Positions 55,906-64,000 of a stretch of 64,000 nt of DNA are shown piece after piece (position 1 is the first letter of the stretch; every line of letters begins with the position of its first letter). Where the stretch lies: positions 1 through 64,000 of the forward strand of contig JALWVU010000075.1 of the NCBI GenBank assembly GCA_027079305.1, written 5' to 3'. The stretch comes from Aquificaceae bacterium (GTDB lineage Bacteria > Aquificota > Aquificia > Aquificales > Aquificaceae). A model generated the notes under the pieces. The model ran no database searches. It was not told the origin of the DNA and saw only the letters and a list, made by a program, of their open reading frames with translations. A program made the translations under genes and the position numbers.

Positions 55906-56634
55906 TTAAATGTCTTTCAAAAATCCAAGCTCTCTTTTTATCTCTCCCTGCACCTCTATCAGCTTCTCTAACCCCTCCTTGATCCTATTTAGATCTATTT
56001 TATCGCTTTTTTCTTCGAGAAGTAAAATTAAGGACTCGAGCTCCCTCCTGCACTCTTCGTTCAGCGCTTTTATCTTGGAAAACTTCTCCCTGTAAACCTC
56101 AAGCAGATGTTCCAAGGACTGGCCTATGGCACCCACCGGATCCAAACCGGTAGGTAGCTCTACCTGAGTTCTTCCCTCCTGAAGCTCTTCAAGGGCCCTA
56201 AGTATGGCGGCAGCGTTTTCAGATATGGAGTCGAGCTGATCCTCAAGCTCCCTTATGCTCCTTTCGTATCTCTCCTCAAAGGTCTCCACAAGCTCCTTTA
56301 TGCTGTGGACTACATCGAGAACCTCCTCATGGAGCGGTATGGGAACCACCATCTTCTCCCTATGCTTTTCCTCGAGTATGTCGATAACATACATGAGCCT
56401 TCCGAAAAGCTCCTCTATCTTGGTCTTCATCCAGAGTATGCTCAAAAACACCCACAGGAGGGCCACACCGAATCCTGCACCCACCGCGTAGTAGGGATTT
56501 ACTCCGCCCAGGAAGAAGAGAGCGCCTGATATAGCCAAACCGAGAACCAAAGAGGAGAATAGAAAAAACTTGAGAAGCTCTCCCGCCAGGGACGATAACT
56601 TAGGAGTTTCAACCATGGGCCCGCCCTCTCTCAT
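55906..56634 (-). CDS. Membrane-anchored coiled-coil protein of the GTPase/roadblock group
   Basis: A ~242-aa protein with two N-terminal membrane helices (about residues 23-42 and 48-68) and a long cytoplasmic coiled coil from about residue 75 to the end (EERYERSIRELEDQLDSISE, then EKLIEVQGEIKRELGFL). It resembles the signalling part of chemoreceptors in heptad pattern but I see no receptor tip motif. Starts at MREGG or at MVETPKL (56616, with GAGAGG upstream) are possible. It may anchor the GTPase switch to the membrane. Confidence 0.65.
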   Translation of the reverse strand: MREGGPMVETPKLSSLAGELLKFFLFSSLVLGLAISGALFFLGGVNPYYAVGAGFGVALLWVFLSILWMKTKIEELFGRLMYVIDILEEKHREKMVVPIPLHEEVLDVVHSIKELVETFEERYERSIRELEDQLDSISENAAAILRALEELQEGRTQVELPTGLDPVGAIGQSLEHLLEVYREKFSKIKALNEECRRELESLILLLEEKSDKIDLNRIKEGLEKLIEVQGEIKRELGFLKDI

Positions 56635-56683
56635 TTTTTGCTCTTAAAAGATATCGTCATTTCCGCTCCACCTTTTCAGCAAA

Positions 56684-57262
56684 CTACTCTCCCGCCTCTT
56701 CCGCAAAAAGCTCCCTCCTCATGGCGACCTTGCCCGTTCTGGCCATCTCCTTTATCCCGAAGGGCTTGAGAAGCTCGAGCATGGCGTTTATCTTGTCCTC
56801 ATCGCCGGTGACCTCTATGGTGTAGGTCTCGGGAGAGACGTCCACTATCTTGCCTCTGAATATCTCCACTATTCTCAGGACCTCGTCCCTCGCCCTGGAG
56901 GTAGGGGTGTGAACCTTTATGAGAACCAGCTCCCTCTCCACGTGGGGAACGTCCGTTATGTCCCTGACCTTGAGGGTGTCTATCAGCTTCCTGAGCTGTT
57001 TCACCACCTGGTCTATGACTATATCGTCCCCAACCACCTCTATAGTCATCCTCGAAATGCCGGGTTCGTGGGTTTCACCAACGGAGAGGCTCTCTATGTT
57101 GTAACCTTTTCCCGCTATCAAAGTTGCTATCCTTGCAAGGACACCTATCTCGTTCCTTACCTTTACGTTTATGATGTGTTTCCTGACCTGGCCCTTTCTC
57201 GTCTGTCTGAACTTGGGAGCCTTCGCGACGGTTATATCCGCTCCTCCAACGATGTCCGCCAT
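56684..57262 (-). CDS. ilvN: Acetolactate synthase small (regulatory) subunit
   Basis: A 192-aa regulatory subunit with an N-terminal ACT domain ([30 protein letters not shown]) and a C-terminal ALS_ss_C domain ([33 protein letters not shown]). It binds valine and controls IlvB. It starts 12 nt after the ilvB stop. Confidence 0.93.
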   Translation of the reverse strand: MADIVGGADITVAKAPKFRQTRKGQVRKHIINVKVRNEIGVLARIATLIAGKGYNIESLSVGETHEPGISRMTIEVVGDDIVIDQVVKQLRKLIDTLKVRDITDVPHVERELVLIKVHTPTSRARDEVLRIVEIFRGKIVDVSPETYTIEVTGDEDKINAMLELLKPFGIKEMARTGKVAMRRELFAEEAGE

Positions 57263-57274
57263 ACTCTTCCTCCT

Positions 57275-59026
57275 TCAGCCTACCAGATACATGGTCTCTG
57301 CCTCCGTCCCCCTTCCGTCTTCGAGAATCATATCCCTGTAGGACTTACCGGGTGGCACCATGGGAAGGACGTTCTCCTCCCTGTCCACAACGAAGTCCAT
57401 TATGACGGGCCTGTCGTCGATTCTCATGGCTTCCTCAAGTATCTCCCTAACCTCTTTAGGTTTCTCAGCCCTGAAGCCCACAGCTCCCATAGACTCCGCG
57501 AGCTTGACGAAGTCCGGCTGGAGGCTGAGATCCACCTCCGAGTATCTCTTGTCGTAGAAGAGCTCCTGCCACTGGCGGACCATCCCCAGATAGGCGTTGT
57601 TTATTATTGCCACCTTGACGGGGACCTTATACTGGACCGCGGTTATTATCTCCTGCATCGTCATTATGAAAGAGCCGTCCCCGTCCACGACGAAGACCTC
57701 CTTCTCGGGCCTTCCTATCTTTGCCCCTATTCCCGCGGGGAGCCCGAAGCCCATGGTTCCGAGACCGCCCGAGTTGAGGAACTGCCTCGGATAGGAGAAC
57801 TTGTAGAACATGGCGGCCCACATCTGGTGCTGTCCAACTCCGGGGACTATTATCGCGTCCCCGCTCGTTACCTCGTAGATCTGCTCTATCACATACTGGG
57901 GCTTTATGACCTTCTTGGAGTTCTTGTAGGTCAAGGGGTGGAGCTTCTTCCACTTCTCTATCTGCTCGAGCCACCTCTCCCTCTCTTCGAGGTAAAGGAT
58001 CTTGGCTCCCTTCCTTTTGAGCTCGTTTATCAGCTTCCTGAGAACTATCTTCACGTCCCCCACTATGGGAACGTCCACGATTATGTTCTTGGATATGGAG
58101 GCGGGATCTATGTCTATGTGAATTATCTTCGCGTCGGGAGCGAACTCGTCTATCTTGCCCGTGACCCTGTCGTCGAACCTGGCTCCGACAGCTATCAGGA
58201 GATCCGAGTTGTAAACCGCCATGTTGGCGTAGTAGGTCCCGTGCATGCCGAGCATTCTGAGCGAGAGAGGATGGTTCTCTGGAAAGGCCCCCTTGCCCTG
58301 GGTGGTGGTGGTTACGGGAATCTTCATGAGCTCCGCGAGCTCTATAAGTTCCTCCTGGGCTTCCGCGTTTACAGCCCCTCCTCCCACGTATAGAACCGGT
58401 CTTTTAGCTTCCATTATCAGCTTGGCCGCCTTCTTTATCTGCTGAGCGTTTCCTTCCACGTGGGGCTTGTATCCGGGGAGGGCCTTTTTGACCTCTTCCA
58501 AGGAAGGGATCTTCACGTCCGAAAGCTGCTGGGTTATGTCCTTGGGAATGTCCACGAGAACCGGTCCCGGTCTTCCGGTCTTGGCTATGTAGAAGGCCTC
58601 CCTTATGATGAGGGGGAGCTCCTCTATGTCCCGGACGAGGAAGTTGTGTTTGGTTATCGGCCTCGTTATGCCGACTATATCGACCTCCTGGAAGGCGTCG
58701 TTACCTATCATGTGGGTGGGAACCTGTCCTGTTATGACTACGAGAGGAACGGAGTCCATGTAGGCGTCCGCTATGGGCGTGACTATGTTGGTGGCTCCCG
58801 GGCCGGAGGTTGTCATGGCGACTCCTACCTTCCCCGTGGCTTTTGCATACCCTTCCGCCATGTGGCCGGCACCCTGCTCGTGACGGGCGAGTATATGTTT
58901 TATACTCCCGTCCCTATAGAGGGCGTCGTAGACCTCCATTATGGCCCCGCCGGGAAGGCCGAAGATCACCTCCACATTTTCCTCTTTTAGGGTTTCTATG
59001 ACTATGTCCGCGCCTTTCCTCGACAT
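57275..59026 (-). CDS. ilvB: Acetolactate synthase large subunit
   Basis: A ~583-aa ThDP enzyme that starts valine, leucine and isoleucine synthesis. [15 protein letters not shown], the catalytic Glu in [40 protein letters not shown], and the ThDP site [13 protein letters not shown] to [11 protein letters not shown] are clear. I use the ATG at 59026 (MSRKGADI), which has GGAGGAGAAAGG upstream; the longer frame adds 11 unlikely residues. Confidence 0.95.
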   Translation of the reverse strand: MSRKGADIVIETLKEENVEVIFGLPGGAIMEVYDALYRDGSIKHILARHEQGAGHMAEGYAKATGKVGVAMTTSGPGATNIVTPIADAYMDSVPLVVITGQVPTHMIGNDAFQEVDIVGITRPITKHNFLVRDIEELPLIIREAFYIAKTGRPGPVLVDIPKDITQQLSDVKIPSLEEVKKALPGYKPHVEGNAQQIKKAAKLIMEAKRPVLYVGGGAVNAEAQEELIELAELMKIPVTTTTQGKGAFPENHPLSLRMLGMHGTYYANMAVYNSDLLIAVGARFDDRVTGKIDEFAPDAKIIHIDIDPASISKNIIVDVPIVGDVKIVLRKLINELKRKGAKILYLEERERWLEQIEKWKKLHPLTYKNSKKVIKPQYVIEQIYEVTSGDAIIVPGVGQHQMWAAMFYKFSYPRQFLNSGGLGTMGFGLPAGIGAKIGRPEKEVFVVDGDGSFIMTMQEIITAVQYKVPVKVAIINNAYLGMVRQWQELFYDKRYSEVDLSLQPDFVKLAESMGAVGFRAEKPKEVREILEEAMRIDDRPVIMDFVVDREENVLPMVPPGKSYRDMILEDGRGTEAETMYLVG

Positions 59027-59096
59027 TATCCTTTCTCCTCCGGAGTAATATATAAACAAAATAAGGTAAAGGCATCACAAAGCCAAGGGAATTTGA

Positions 59097-59102
59097 TATA
59101 AT
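59097..59102 (+). promoter_or_regulatory. -10 box of atpA
   Basis: TATAAT in TTTGATATAATTTG, about 29 nt before the atpA ATG, which also has a GAGGAGG Shine-Dalgarno. This highly expressed gene is leadered, in contrast to many others here. Confidence 0.5.
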
Positions 59103-59131
59103 TTGAAGGCACAAAAAGAGGAGGTCTGAGT

Positions 59132-60643
59132 ATGGGAATGCTCAGCTACGAGGAGGCCCTCGACATACTCCGTCAGCAGATAAAGGACTTCGAAGCTGAA
59201 GCCAAGATGGAAGAGGTGGGCGTCGTCTACTACGTGGGGGACGGCGTTGCGAGAGCCTACGGACTTGAGAACGTTATGGCTATGGAAGTCGTTGAGTTCG
59301 AGGGAGGAGAGAAGGGCCTTGCCTTTAACCTGGAAGAGGACAACGTAGGTCTGATAATACTCGGAAGCGAAACGGGAATAAGGGAAGGTTCTATAGTCAG
59401 GAGAACAAAGCAGATACTCTCCGCCCCCGTCGGTAAAGGCCTTGTAGGAAGGGTTATAAACGCCCTCGGGGAGCCTATAGACGGTAAAGGTCCGATAGAT
59501 TACGAATACATGTCTCCCGTTGAGAAGATAGCTCCCGGCGTTGTGGCAAGAAAGCCGGTTCAAGAACCCCTCCAGACGGGGATAAAGGCCATAGACTCCA
59601 TGATCCCCATAGGAAGGGGTCAGAGGGAGCTGATAATCGGTGACAGGGCAACGGGTAAGACGACCATATGTATAGACACGATCCTCAACCAGAAGGACAC
59701 GGACGTCTACTGCATATACGTGGCGATAGGTCAGAAGAGGTCCACGACCGCGAGGATAATAGAGCTCCTCGAGAAAGAGGGCGCTATGGAGTATACCACC
59801 GTGGTGGTCGCTTCCGCCACCGATCCCGCCTCGCTCCAGTATCTCGCTCCCTTCGTGGGGTGCACCATAGGTGAGTATTTCAGGGACAACGGTATGCACG
59901 CCCTCGTGGTCTACGACGACCTCTCCAAGCACGCGGAGGCCTACAGACAGCTCTCGCTTTTGATGAGAAGACCACCCGGAAGGGAGGCCTATCCCGGAGA
60001 CGTCTTCTACCTCCACTCAAGACTCCTCGAGAGGGCTGCAAAGCTCAAGGACGAGCTGGGAGGAGGGTCTCTTACCGCCCTTCCCATAATCGAGACCAAA
60101 GCTGGGGACGTGGCAGCCTACATCCCCACCAACGTTATCTCGATAACCGACGGGCAGATATATCTTGAACCCGACCTCTTCAACAAGGGAGTTAGGCCCG
60201 CCATAAACGTGGGCCTCTCTGTTTCCAGGGTCGGGGGAGCGGCCCAGATAAAGGCCATGAAGCAGGTGGCTGGAACGCTGAGGCTGGATCTGGCCCAGTT
60301 CAGAGAGCTGGAAGCCTTTGTCCAGTTCGCCTCCGAGCTCGACAAGGCGACCCAGCAGACGATAAACAGAGGTATGAGGCTGGTGGAGCTCCTCAAGCAG
60401 GAGCCCTACAACCCCCTCCCCGTGGAGAAGCAGATAGTTGCCATATTTGCGGGGACCAACGGATACCTGGACGACCTGCCCGTCGAGGCTGTCAGAAAGT
60501 TCGAAAAGGAGCTCTACGCCTTCCTGGACCATGAGAGGCCCGACATACTCCAGGAAATAAGGGAGAAGAAGGCCCTCGACGATGACCTGAAGAAGAAGAT
60601 CAAGGAGGCCCTCGACACCTTCAAGTCCAAGTTCGTTCCGTGA
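59132..60643 (+). CDS. atpA: F1 ATP synthase alpha subunit
   Basis: A 503-aa alpha subunit. Walker A is GDRATGKTT (most relatives have GDRQTGKT), followed by [55 protein letters not shown] and [10 protein letters not shown] with the Arg finger region. The other ATP synthase genes are not adjacent, fitting the dispersed arrangement of Aquifex. The stop overlaps the next gene's GTG. Confidence 0.97.
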   Translation: MGMLSYEEALDILRQQIKDFEAEAKMEEVGVVYYVGDGVARAYGLENVMAMEVVEFEGGEKGLAFNLEEDNVGLIILGSETGIREGSIVRRTKQILSAPVGKGLVGRVINALGEPIDGKGPIDYEYMSPVEKIAPGVVARKPVQEPLQTGIKAIDSMIPIGRGQRELIIGDRATGKTTICIDTILNQKDTDVYCIYVAIGQKRSTTARIIELLEKEGAMEYTTVVVASATDPASLQYLAPFVGCTIGEYFRDNGMHALVVYDDLSKHAEAYRQLSLLMRRPPGREAYPGDVFYLHSRLLERAAKLKDELGGGSLTALPIIETKAGDVAAYIPTNVISITDGQIYLEPDLFNKGVRPAINVGLSVSRVGGAAQIKAMKQVAGTLRLDLAQFRELEAFVQFASELDKATQQTINRGMRLVELLKQEPYNPLPVEKQIVAIFAGTNGYLDDLPVEAVRKFEKELYAFLDHERPDILQEIREKKALDDDLKKKIKEALDTFKSKFVP

Positions 60644-61470
60644 AAAGGAACATACATATAGGGTGCAGTGGCTTCTCCTATAAAGACTGGAGGGGGACCT
60701 TCTACCCCCCCTCCTTAGACCAGTCCCAGATGATAACCTACTACGAGAGGTTCTTCGACGTCCTCGAGGTAAACTACACCTTCTACTCCATGCCCCACCC
60801 CTACACCTTCGAGAGCTTCCTTGAAAAGACCAAAAGACTCAGGTTCTCTGTCAAGGCAAACAGGGTGTTCACCCACGAAAGGAACTACTCGGAAAAAGAC
60901 GTGAAAAGGTTCCTGGAAGGGATAAAGCCACTACTTGAGGAGGAGAAAAGGTTCATAGCCCTGCTTTTCCAGTTTCCGCAGAGCTTTATATTCTCCGAGG
61001 AAAACTTCGAATATCTGAAGAAGCTCTCCCACATCTTTGAGGGAATAGACAGAGCTGTGGAGCTCAGGAGCAGGAGCTGGGGCAGACCTCACCTGGCGGA
61101 GGAGCTGGAGAGCCTGGGATTTGTTCTCGTGAACGTGGACGCTCCAAAGGTGAAGGGTCTTCTGATAGGTCCCTGGAAATCTGTGGGTAGCTTTAACTAT
61201 GTCAGACTGCACGGAAGAAACCAGGAAAAATGGCACGAACACGAGGAAGCCTACGAGAGATACGACTACCTCTATTCTGAAGCGGAGCTTGAGGAGCTGA
61301 AGGAGAAGATTCTGAGAATATACGAGGGTAAGGACACCTACGTTTTCTTCAACAACCACTACAGGGGAAAGGGAGCGCTGAACGCCCTTCAGATGAAGGA
61401 ACTTTTCGGTGAGAGTGTTCAGATACCAAAGGGGCTTAGGGCCACCTTTTCAGGGAAGCTTTGGGAGTAG
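60640..61470 (+). CDS. DUF72 family protein (YecE-like)
   Basis: A 276-aa TIM-barrel-like protein with [17 protein letters not shown] at the start, [31 protein letters not shown] and YVRLHGRN, the DUF72 signature. Its function is unknown. The GTG start overlaps the atpA stop by 4 nt (GTGA), so it is co-translated with the ATP synthase subunit. Confidence 0.88.
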   Translation: MKRNIHIGCSGFSYKDWRGTFYPPSLDQSQMITYYERFFDVLEVNYTFYSMPHPYTFESFLEKTKRLRFSVKANRVFTHERNYSEKDVKRFLEGIKPLLEEEKRFIALLFQFPQSFIFSEENFEYLKKLSHIFEGIDRAVELRSRSWGRPHLAEELESLGFVLVNVDAPKVKGLLIGPWKSVGSFNYVRLHGRNQEKWHEHEEAYERYDYLYSEAELEELKEKILRIYEGKDTYVFFNNHYRGKGALNALQMKELFGESVQIPKGLRATFSGKLWE

Positions 61471-61521
61471 AAATCGATAAGGATTTTCTTATATTATTAA
61501 TCTGCTTAGGAGGTGCGCAAG

Positions 61522-61932
61522 TTGAGGAGGCAGATGCTCAAGTCGAAGATACACAGGCTCACGGTTACCGGCGCAGATCTACACTACGAGGGAAGCCTGT
61601 CCCTTGACGAGGAGCTTATGGAAGCTGCGGATCTGACTCCCTTTGAGAAGATAGACGTATATAACATAAACACGGGGGACAGGTTCACCACCTACGTTAT
61701 TCCAGCACCAAGAAATTCTGGAACGGTTAGGTTAAACGGTGCCGCCGCAAGGCTGGGAGCCAAGGGAGATCTGATAATAATAGCCTCCTACGCGGATTAC
61801 GATGAGGAGGAGCTTAAGTTCTACGCACCGAAGCTCGTCTACGTGGACTCCAACAACAGGATAAAGACTGTAAAAAGATCTATGGAGGAAGAAGATGTTC
61901 AGTGTGCCGGAAGTAACTCCGGAAGAGGCTAA
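61522..61932 (+). CDS. panD: Aspartate 1-decarboxylase
   Basis: A ~136-aa pyruvoyl enzyme making beta-alanine for pantothenate. The self-cleavage site is HYEGS; with the TTG start at 61522 the Ser is residue 25, as in E. coli PanD, and GGAGGTG lies 6 nt before this [25 protein letters not shown] is typical. The C-terminal tail ([13 protein letters not shown]) is encoded in the overlap with the rhodanese gene. panB is far away at 15.2 kb. Confidence 0.93.
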   Translation: MRRQMLKSKIHRLTVTGADLHYEGSLSLDEELMEAADLTPFEKIDVYNINTGDRFTTYVIPAPRNSGTVRLNGAAARLGAKGDLIIIASYADYDEEELKFYAPKLVYVDSNNRIKTVKRSMEEEDVQCAGSNSGRG

Positions 61933-62215
61933 GAAGATACTCGAAGAGGAAGGAGATAAAGTCGTTCTCCTCGATGTGAGAACACCTCCCGAGCACTTTC
62001 AGCTAAGGATTCCTAACTCTATGTTCATCCCCCTCGACGAACTCAGGTTCAAGTTCAACGAGCTTCCCAAGGATAAGAAGTATATAGTCTACTGCAGGAG
62101 CGGAGAGAGGAGCGCCTTCGCCACATACTTCCTCAGACAGCTGGGATACGAGGCCTACAACCTTGCGGGCGGGATAATAAGCTGGCCCTACGAGAAAGAG
62201 TCCGGGGCGGCTTAG
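61895..62215 (+). CDS. Single-domain rhodanese
   Basis: A 106-aa rhodanese with [12 protein letters not shown] and the active-site loop [11 protein letters not shown], Cys near residue 70, then [13 protein letters not shown]. There is no signal peptide, so a cytoplasmic sulfurtransferase. AGGAAGAAG precedes the ATG. It overlaps panD by 38 nt. The physiological sulfur acceptor is unknown. Confidence 0.9.
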   Translation: MFSVPEVTPEEAKKILEEEGDKVVLLDVRTPPEHFQLRIPNSMFIPLDELRFKFNELPKDKKYIVYCRSGERSAFATYFLRQLGYEAYNLAGGIISWPYEKESGAA

Positions 62216-63444
62216 ATCTTCAGTATCTCCTCCGCTTTAGTTTGGGCTTCAAAGAGAAGGTTTCTTAGCTCTCCGGGTCCCATACGGAGCTTGTAAGAGA
62301 ACTCCTCCACGACCTCGTCCAGCTTGGGCGCCCCTATCTCAAGAGCCTCCTCCAGAGCAAAGGCGTCTTCAAGGATAGTTTTGAGCTCCTCGTTCTTTCC
62401 CGTATAAGCGTCTATTATCTCCTGTTCTATGTTGACCTCCTTCAAGAATTCTATCTTGTCCACACCGAGTATCTTATCAATTAGAGAGAACAGACCTGCC
62501 AGATACGCCTCGTTGGCTATCTGGGGATTTCTTCTCTTAGCTATCTCCTCCGCAAGTATGGCCCTCACGAGTGATCTCTTCCAGAGATAGGGGTCTTCAA
62601 CAGCGACGTAGTCGTTGGTCGCAACCAGGAGGGTGAACTTCTTCAGGTTCTCCATACCAAGGTATGAACAGGCCTGAACTATGTCCTTTATCTCCTTCCT
62701 CCTGGAGAAGTAGGCGGAGTTTACGAACCTGAGGAGCTTTGCGGACATCCCCACATCGCTCGCTATTATCTTGGCAAAGTCCTTTATGCTCTGAACGGTG
62801 TTGAGTGCCCCGATCATCCTCATAAGGGTGCTCTTGAGGAAGGGGGCTATCTCGAACTCCTTTATAACGGTAGGTTGACCAAGGAGGTTGCCCTGAAACA
62901 GATCCCCGAAGGCAAAGGCCTTCTCTTTCTCCTCCTCAGTCTCTATCCTCGTTATCAAAACCTTCTTGTTGTTCCTCTTAACCGCGGATGCCTTTCCCTC
63001 GTCCACGCTTCTGACCGTAAACTCTACTATGTGGGCTTTGTGAAGCAGATCCACAAATTTTCCAGAGTAGAGCTGTTCTGTAATTGCAACCATGGCACCC
63101 TTCTCTCTCAGATCATCTATTCTCTTCAGTATGCTGTTCATCAGGGTCCTACCCACGTCAACCTGGGAGGGAATTATCGCGAAAACCACCTTATCGATGG
63201 GAAGCAGATCGAGAACCTTGTTCAGAAGCGAATCCAAGGTAACGTTCACAAGTATCCTCTTTCCTTCGGACACCCTGTTTATGCCAAGCTCCGCTATGAG
63301 TTCCGCTATTATGAAGGTGGCCTTGTTGTAGGGTATATCTTCGGGATATTTATCGAGGTTGTCCAACCTCCTGAGATAAACCTCGTAACCGAATACCCCC
63401 CCTTCCTTGTCAAATACCGGCTGTCTTGCTATTGCGAAGCTCAT
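62212..63444 (-). CDS. Degenerate EAL plus HDOD signalling protein (YuxH-like)
   Basis: A 410-aa protein. The N-terminal ~190 residues have the EAL fold ([32 protein letters not shown]) but YEVYLRR replaces the ExL catalytic motif, so c-di-GMP hydrolysis is unlikely. Residues ~200-400 are an HDOD domain ([53 protein letters not shown]). Such proteins are signalling adaptors. It overlaps glyA by 35 nt upstream. Confidence 0.85.
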   Translation of the reverse strand: MSFAIARQPVFDKEGGVFGYEVYLRRLDNLDKYPEDIPYNKATFIIAELIAELGINRVSEGKRILVNVTLDSLLNKVLDLLPIDKVVFAIIPSQVDVGRTLMNSILKRIDDLREKGAMVAITEQLYSGKFVDLLHKAHIVEFTVRSVDEGKASAVKRNNKKVLITRIETEEEKEKAFAFGDLFQGNLLGQPTVIKEFEIAPFLKSTLMRMIGALNTVQSIKDFAKIIASDVGMSAKLLRFVNSAYFSRRKEIKDIVQACSYLGMENLKKFTLLVATNDYVAVEDPYLWKRSLVRAILAEEIAKRRNPQIANEAYLAGLFSLIDKILGVDKIEFLKEVNIEQEIIDAYTGKNEELKTILEDAFALEEALEIGAPKLDEVVEEFSYKLRMGPGELRNLLFEAQTKAEEILKI

Positions 63445-64000
63445 CTATCCTCCCCTTGAGCTCCGGATAGAGCGGGAACTGTTCACAAAGCTCTTTAACC
63501 TCCTCCCTTACCCTCTCTATTATCGTATCATCCTTTATGTTCTTTACAACGGTCGATATCATCCGAGCTATCCTTCTCATCTCGTCCTCTTTCATGCCCC
63601 TTGTGGTCAGGGCGGAGGTCCCGATCCTTATACCGCTCGTTATCCAGGGTTTCTGGGGATCGAAGGGAACTGCGTTCTTGTTCACCGTTATGTTGGCCTT
63701 CCCGAGCGTCTCCTCGACCTCCTTACCGGTAAGGCCGAAGTTCCTCAGGTCCACAAGGACTATGTGGCTATCCGTTCCCCCCGTAACAATTTTGAAGCCT
63801 TCCTTCATAAGCTCCTCCGCCATAACCCTGGCGTTGAGTATCACCTGCTTTGCATACTCCTTGAATTCCTCAGTCATTGCCTCTTTAAAAGCCACCGCCT
63901 TCGCAGCTATTACGTGCATCAACGGCCCTCCCTGAATACCCGGGAAGACCGACTTGTCTATAACTTTGGCAAACTCGGACTTGCACAGGATAAAACCGCT
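63410..64000 (-). CDS. glyA: Serine hydroxymethyltransferase (partial, C-terminal part)
   Basis: The last 196 codons of GlyA; the rest lies beyond the window. [20 protein letters not shown] follows the PLP-lysine region, and [13 protein letters not shown] and [15 protein letters not shown] carry the substrate-binding Arg. The enzyme interconverts serine and glycine and supplies one-carbon units. The frame is open to the window edge. Confidence 0.95.
   Translation of the reverse strand, partial: SGFILCKSEFAKVIDKSVFPGIQGGPLMHVIAAKAVAFKEAMTEEFKEYAKQVILNARVMAEELMKEGFKIVTGGTDSHIVLVDLRNFGLTGKEVEETLGKANITVNKNAVPFDPQKPWITSGIRIGTSALTTRGMKEDEMRRIARMISTVVKNIKDDTIIERVREEVKELCEQFPLYPELKGRIDELRNSKTAGI

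Noticed and set aside
56909-58393. 494-aa open frame on the plus strand
   Set aside because: It lies antisense to ilvB and ilvN, which have full motifs; composition is that of a complementary-strand shadow and no family motif is present.
59075-60016. 313-aa open frame on the minus strand
   Set aside because: Antisense to atpA; no recognisable domain and no start signal.

Overview
The window reads as chromosomal DNA of a thermophilic hydrogen- or sulfur-oxidising bacterium of the Aquificales (Aquifex, Hydrogenobacter or Thermocrinis relatives). This placement is an inference. It rests on the fused ATP sulfurylase/APS kinase known from Aquifex aeolicus, a stand-alone atpA, housekeeping genes scattered instead of sitting in classical operons, short proteins rich in Lys, Glu and Arg, many 1-8 nt gene overlaps, and c-type cytochromes mixed with biosynthetic genes. 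No intact insertion sequence, prophage or CRISPR array was seen.

Layout. 1-20.6 kb is GC-richer housekeeping DNA: PP-loop enzyme (partial) and iscU, a PIN-domain remnant, pabC-alaC-dksA, two cytochromes c, murG, a P-loop kinase, class II aldolase, a GlcF-like Fe-S protein, ruvX-mltG, tRNA-Ser, trkH-trkA, pilB, panB, xth with tRNA-Leu, an FMN-binding protein paired with a duplicated membrane protein, and argH. 20.6-21.8 kb holds a MEMO-family gene, a 325-bp spacer with possible transposase debris, and tRNA-Val. 21.8-41.2 kb is one minus-strand operon of 18 genes that becomes strongly AT-rich between about 28 and 38.7 kb. It encodes a Wzx/Wzy-type surface polysaccharide with dTDP-rhamnose enzymes, glycosyltransferases, an AsnB-type amidotransferase, flippase, polymerase and WecA-like initiator. 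It also encodes a complete sulfation set: PAPS synthetase (sat-cysC), PAP phosphatase (cysQ) and a sulfotransferase. 41.4-46.4 kb is a second minus-strand operon in which three HEPN/MNT toxin-antitoxin-like pairs are interleaved by gene overlap with comM and comEC. 46.5-64 kb returns to housekeeping genes: wzz, a radical SAM/HhH protein, pheA, purL, lspA, archaemetzincin, an MFS transporter, a small GTPase/roadblock/DUF4388/coiled-coil group, ilvB-ilvN, atpA, panD, rhodanese, an HDOD protein and glyA (partial).

Gene expression shows two styles. Many first genes have a -10-like box (TATAAT or TAAAAT) only 6-9 nt before the start codon and no Shine-Dalgarno sequence, so leaderless mRNAs are expected. 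Genes inside operons are joined by ATGA or TTGA overlaps. Two divergent gene pairs have start codons only 24 bp apart around symmetrical -10 boxes. All functional calls come from motif recognition by eye; no database search was run.
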